Source: an uncultured Clostridium sp.
Lineage (GTDB): Bacteria; Bacillota; Clostridia; Clostridiales; Clostridiaceae
Assembly (NCBI RefSeq): GCF_937920395.1
Contig: NZ_CALEVF010000168.1
Span: 1 to 16,681 of the forward strand
Length of the DNA: 16,681 nucleotides
Direction of reading: 5' to 3'
Below are positions 14,492 to 16,681 of this stretch, piece after piece. Position numbers and translations under genes: made by a program. Under the pieces are notes generated by a model. The model ran no database searches and was not told where the DNA came from. It saw only the letters and a program-made list of their open reading frames with translations. How positions within the stretch are numbered: position 1 is the stretch's first letter; every line of letters starts with the position of its first letter.

Positions 14492-15511
14492 TTAATTTTT
14501 ATTTATATCTTTTACACTATTTCTTTCTATAAGAGTAACTGGCAAAATCACATTATAACTTTTTATTAAATCACCCTGGATAACGTTAATGAGTGATTCA
14601 ACAGCAACTTTACCCTTTTGTAATATATCTTGGTGTATTGTTGTTAATCTTGGCGCTGTAAGTGAGCTAATATATAAATCATCAAAACCTACCACAGAAA
14701 AGTCATCAGGTACTCGTTTTCCCTTTTCATTAAGACCAGATATAATACCTGCCGCCAATATGTCAGCAGTAGCAAATATAGCAGAAACATCGGTTCTATT
14801 ACTTAATTCATGTCCAAGTTCTATACCTTCTGTTATTGTTATTTCTTGTTGATATACATTTTTACTATTAAATCGTATATTAGCTTCCTTCAGTGCCATA
14901 TTATATCCTCTAAAGCGTTCTTCTACAACTCCACTTTTTTTAATTATTGGTGAAGCAAAGACTATGTTTCTATGTCCTTTATCAATTAAATATTTTGTTG
15001 CAATGTAGCCACCCTTACAGTCATCTAACCCAATATTTAATACTTGGTGGTTAACAACGTAACTATCGATGAGTACAAAAGGTATAGAAGCATCCATTAA
15101 CCTTTCAAAAAATTCATCCTGGAATAAACCAATCAATATCAAACCATCTATATTCCAGTTACGAAGCAATAAAAACAAATCATCCTCACTATATACAGTA
15201 CGTACCATTAAATAATATCCCTTTTCACGAAGTTTCTCTTCTATTCCATCAATCACAACACTATTAAAAGGGTCAGAAATAAAGTTTCCACCTTTTCCTG
15301 GCACTACATGATTAATTACTCCTATAATTTTTGACGACTTGTTGACTAACGATCGAGCAATCATATTAGGAACATAATTATCTCTTTCTATTAACTTTTT
15401 TATTTTCTCAACAGTCTCTTGTGCAACCCGCTTATGATTTCCATGTATAACATTTGATACAGTAGTAACACTAACATTTGCTTCCATAGCAATATTTTTT
15501 AAAGTAGTCAT
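14492..15511 (-). CDS. LacI/GalR-family transcriptional repressor
   Basis: The 339-residue regulator begins at the ATG with GGAGG five bases upstream (MTTLKNIAMEANVS); the open frame extends 52 codons further, but that part is an unlikely leader (hydrophobic and spanning the palindrome). The helix-turn-helix is at 3-24 (LKNIAMEANVSVTTVSNVIHG), with the hinge helix around 48-58 including the minor-groove Leu55 (ARSL). The periplasmic-binding-protein-like sugar domain follows (IIGVI at 62-66 to the end), with DGLILIG, RGYNMAL and VVGFDD segments. It is transcribed as its own unit and directly precedes the sugar operon. It most likely represses that operon and itself, with an imported sugar or a metabolite as inducer. 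Confidence 0.93.
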   Translation of the reverse strand: MTTLKNIAMEANVSVTTVSNVIHGNHKRVAQETVEKIKKLIERDNYVPNMIARSLVNKSSKIIGVINHVVPGKGGNFISDPFNSVVIDGIEEKLREKGYYLMVRTVYSEDDLFLLLRNWNIDGLILIGLFQDEFFERLMDASIPFVLIDSYVVNHQVLNIGLDDCKGGYIATKYLIDKGHRNIVFASPIIKKSGVVEERFRGYNMALKEANIRFNSKNVYQQEITITEGIELGHELSNRTDVSAIFATADILAAGIISGLNEKGKRVPDDFSVVGFDDLYISSLTAPRLTTIHQDILQKGKVAVESLINVIQGDLIKSYNVILPVTLIERNSVKDINKN

Positions 15512-15578
15512 ATTATCCTCCGAAATTGTAGCTTTACAAATCCATCTACCTATTAGTTCAAAATTACAGTTACCTTTT

Positions 15579-15624
15579 ATAATTGTTACTACCACTATAA
15601 TTATAGTGATAGTAACAATTATAT
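15579..15624. promoter_or_regulatory. 46-nt near-perfect palindrome in the lacI leader
   Basis: The two halves (15579-15601 and 15602-15624) are reverse complements except for one mismatched pair (15593/15610). The inner part is CACTATAATTATAGTG, flanked by TTGTTACTA and TAGTAACAA arms. It lies 68-113 bp before the lacI ATG, inside the predicted 5' leader. No T-run follows in either direction, so it is not a terminator. Confidence 0.75.
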
Positions 15625-15641
15625 AAAACGAACTGTGCTTT

Positions 15642-15678
15642 TTTAACGTTATTATATCATATTTCAACTATTATTATA
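15642..15678 (-). promoter_or_regulatory. lacI promoter candidates with operator
   Basis: On the minus strand two extended -10 elements of the form TGaTATAAT occur, with hexamers at 15651-15656 and 15673-15678. Good -35 hexamers are missing, as is common with extended -10 promoters. The palindrome TAACGTTA (15644-15651) lies directly at the first -10 and +1, and shares the core AACGTTAAA with 14275-14290. This suggests autorepression. Confidence 0.5.
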
Positions 15679-15689
15679 TCACTGACAAG

Positions 15690-16040
15690 AAATACAAGAA
15701 AAAAAATGGATAAAAATACTTACAGAAAATAATATACCATATGATAAATCAAAAACTGGTCACGATTAATTTGTCACGTATTTACGACTAAGTACTAGAT
15801 TGTTGGAGGAGATATTTTTAATTTAAAATACTTTTTTGCAACCGAATTAGAACGCTAAAACTCAACTTGTTTTTAATATTATGAGAATAACCATTATTAC
15901 AAATAATGCATAAATGGAGTGTATATTCTCAATTAGACACCTTTTATGCAGTAAAATAGAGCTCTATTGCATATTAAAAAAGCATGAATGAGGGTATAGG
16001 CTAAATATGGCACATAATAAATGGAGTGAAATGAACAGGC
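15690..16040. other. Non-coding region upstream of lacI
   Basis: No convincing gene is present. It holds an orphan GGAGGAG (15805-15811) followed only by a 12-codon frame without a start codon, a bulged hairpin (15945-15973) and a 12-bp direct repeat ATAAATGGAGTG (15910-15921 and 16017-16028). All frames are broken by stops on both strands, as in degraded or regulatory DNA. Confidence 0.5.
15945..15973. repeat. Bulged inverted repeat
   Basis: TATGCA (15945-15950) pairs with TGCATA (15968-15973), and the inner palindrome ATAGAGCTCTAT (15956-15967) pairs with itself, with a 5-nt GTAAA bulge on one side only. No T-run follows in either direction. Confidence 0.45.
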
Positions 16041-16157
16041 TCGGATTCAGATGTTGATCCGACAAAAGCTATCACCTTAAGTATATACTTAAACGATGAT
16101 AGCTACGAGAGTTGCTCAATGTCTGAAACGAGCTATTGAAAGATGCCGCGTTAGCTC
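16041..16157. ncRNA. Candidate structured RNA, family not recognised
   Basis: Three hairpins follow one another. The first is TCGGAT-t-CA/TG-ATCCGA (16041-16062). The second is AGCTATCA/TGATAGCT (16067-16074 with 16097-16104), enclosing the perfect palindrome TTAAGTATATACTTAA. The third is GAGCTA/TAGCTC (16130-16135 with 16152-16157). An alternative pairing GCTC (16114-16117) with GAGC (16130-16133) would exclude the third hairpin. By hand count 16031-16180 is 60/150 G+C, well above the flanks. No long open frame covers it. Strand, ends and promoter are not clear. I could not match it to riboswitch, T-box, 6S, RNase P, SRP or group II domain V signatures. Confidence 0.35.
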
Positions 16158-16222
16158 TACTATGGAGATTCAATCTTTCTCCTCTTTCTGAAATTAACTT
16201 TAACATTAAAATTATTAACTAT

Positions 16223-16256
16223 AATTCCCAGAATTGTATCAATAATTCTGGGAATT
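16223..16256 (-). terminator. Perfect hairpin behind the IS91-type transposase (terminator or element end)
   Basis: AATTCCCAGAATT (16223-16235) and its exact complement (16244-16256) enclose an 8-nt loop, 54 bp beyond the transposase stop. An outer pair CTGAAATT (16188-16195) with AATTTCAG (16253-16260) overlaps it and could form an alternative structure. The minus-strand continuation is AT-rich but lacks a clean U-tract. In IS91-like elements the replication origin end lies downstream of the transposase, so this may be part of that end. Confidence 0.45.
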
Positions 16257-16309
16257 TCAGATTCGCTTCTAAAAATAGACGTAATTTCCCCCTCCCCTAA
16301 ATAAAGACT

Positions 16310-16681
16310 TTATGCTATTTTATTTATTTCTCCTGGCGGAGAATAGTTTTGGCGATTCAACTTTTCTTTTGTAACCATTTCACCTTTATCACAGCAAGGA
16401 CAAATATTTATATCTATTCCTGTCAGCTTAAGAAGAAGCTCTGCTGTACTTAACTTAACATCTGAATTTTCACTTTTACTTTGTACTGCACCTGTAAGTT
16501 CTTTGCATTTTTGAAGTTTGGTTGATCTATTTCTATTGCTTAAAATTCCATAGTGTCTAATTTTAACAAATTTTCTTGGTAAAACATGCATGAAAAATCT
16601 TCTCATAAATTCGTCTACTGTAAGAGTCATAAATTTTTCTTTATTATTGTCTCTATAATCTTTCCACTTAAATGTTACATA
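16310..16681 (-). CDS. IS91-family (Y2) transposase, C-terminal part, runs off the window
   Basis: The minus frame is open from the right edge to the stop at 16310, 123 codons, entering at YVTFKWKDYRDNNKEKF before the internal Met. It shows the hallmark end of IS91/ISCR-like rolling-circle transposases: VTFKWKDYRD, MTLTVDEFMRRFFMHVLP, FVKIRHYGILSNRNR, and the C-terminal zinc-ribbon-like CPCCDKG followed by NYSPPGEI. The two catalytic tyrosines and the HUH motif should lie upstream, outside the window, so integrity cannot be judged. Family members cut one strand and move by rolling-circle replication, without terminal inverted repeats. The gene end looks intact. The element marks the right boundary of the sugar locus. 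Confidence 0.85.
   Translation of the reverse strand, partial: YVTFKWKDYRDNNKEKFMTLTVDEFMRRFFMHVLPRKFVKIRHYGILSNRNRSTKLQKCKELTGAVQSKSENSDVKLSTAELLLKLTGIDINICPCCDKGEMVTKEKLNRQNYSPPGEINKIA

Noticed and set aside
15512..15667. Longer N-terminus for the LacI-type regulator (52 extra residues)
   Set aside because: The extension is a hydrophobic run encoded by the palindrome and is not part of LacI proteins. The internal ATG has GGAGG and starts exactly at the helix-turn-helix.
15805..15858. Small gene behind the GGAGGAG at 15805
   Set aside because: No start codon follows at a suitable distance and the frame is only 12 codons; at best a relic.
16041..16190. T-box or known riboswitch reading of the structured region (GATGCCGCG resembles part of a T-box)
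   Set aside because: The T-box core and a following terminator are missing, and no aminoacyl or transport gene lies downstream on the plus strand.

Overview
The window is AT-rich with strong purine-rich ribosome binding sites and tightly packed, mostly same-strand operons. Together with the protein families present, this points to a low-GC Firmicute of the Clostridium type; species cannot be fixed from the sequence alone. Apart from a 30-codon tail of an unknown gene at the left edge, every gene I accept lies on the minus strand, so transcription runs right to left.

Left part (1-3045): two small regulator/enzyme pairs. The first is a YciI-like protein followed by an ArsR-type repressor (1020 to 284). 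The second is a TetR repressor followed by a short-chain dehydrogenase/reductase (3044 to 1371), with a TTTACA-17-TAATAT promoter whose -10 is directly followed by a 25-bp inverted repeat, as expected for autorepression. Two near-identical ~34-bp sequences (204-237 and 3397-3429) lie on either side of this four-gene block.

Central part (3256-15680): a complete sugar-phosphorolysis locus. In transcription order it is a LacI-family repressor (its own unit, ending in a terminator at 14381-14434), then a consensus promoter TTGACA-17-TATAAT with two operator-like sites. These are followed by a lipoprotein sugar-binding protein, two MalF/MalG-type ABC permeases, two different GH65 glycoside phosphorylases, a methyl-accepting chemotaxis protein, and beta-phosphoglucomutase, and a strong hairpin closes the unit at 3256-3298. 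The inferred pathway is import of an alpha-glucoside, phosphorolysis to beta-glucose 1-phosphate plus glucose or another acceptor, and conversion of beta-G1P to glucose 6-phosphate. No ABC ATPase is encoded, so a shared MsmX/MsmK-type ATPase encoded elsewhere is implied. The unusual part is the chemoreceptor lying inside the catabolic unit, between a phosphorylase and the mutase, which suggests that swimming behaviour and use of the same sugar are co-regulated.

Right part (15512-16681): the lacI leader carries a 46-nt near-perfect palindrome. Upstream lies about 0.6 kb without a convincing gene. It contains a locally GC-richer (about 40%) series of hairpins (16041-16157) that could be a structured RNA I cannot assign to a family. 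The right edge holds the C-terminal end of an IS91-type (Y2) transposase running off the window, with a perfect 13-bp hairpin just beyond its stop codon.

All functional assignments come from motif reading of the translated sequence; no database search was possible. The sugar handled by the central operon cannot be settled from sequence alone.
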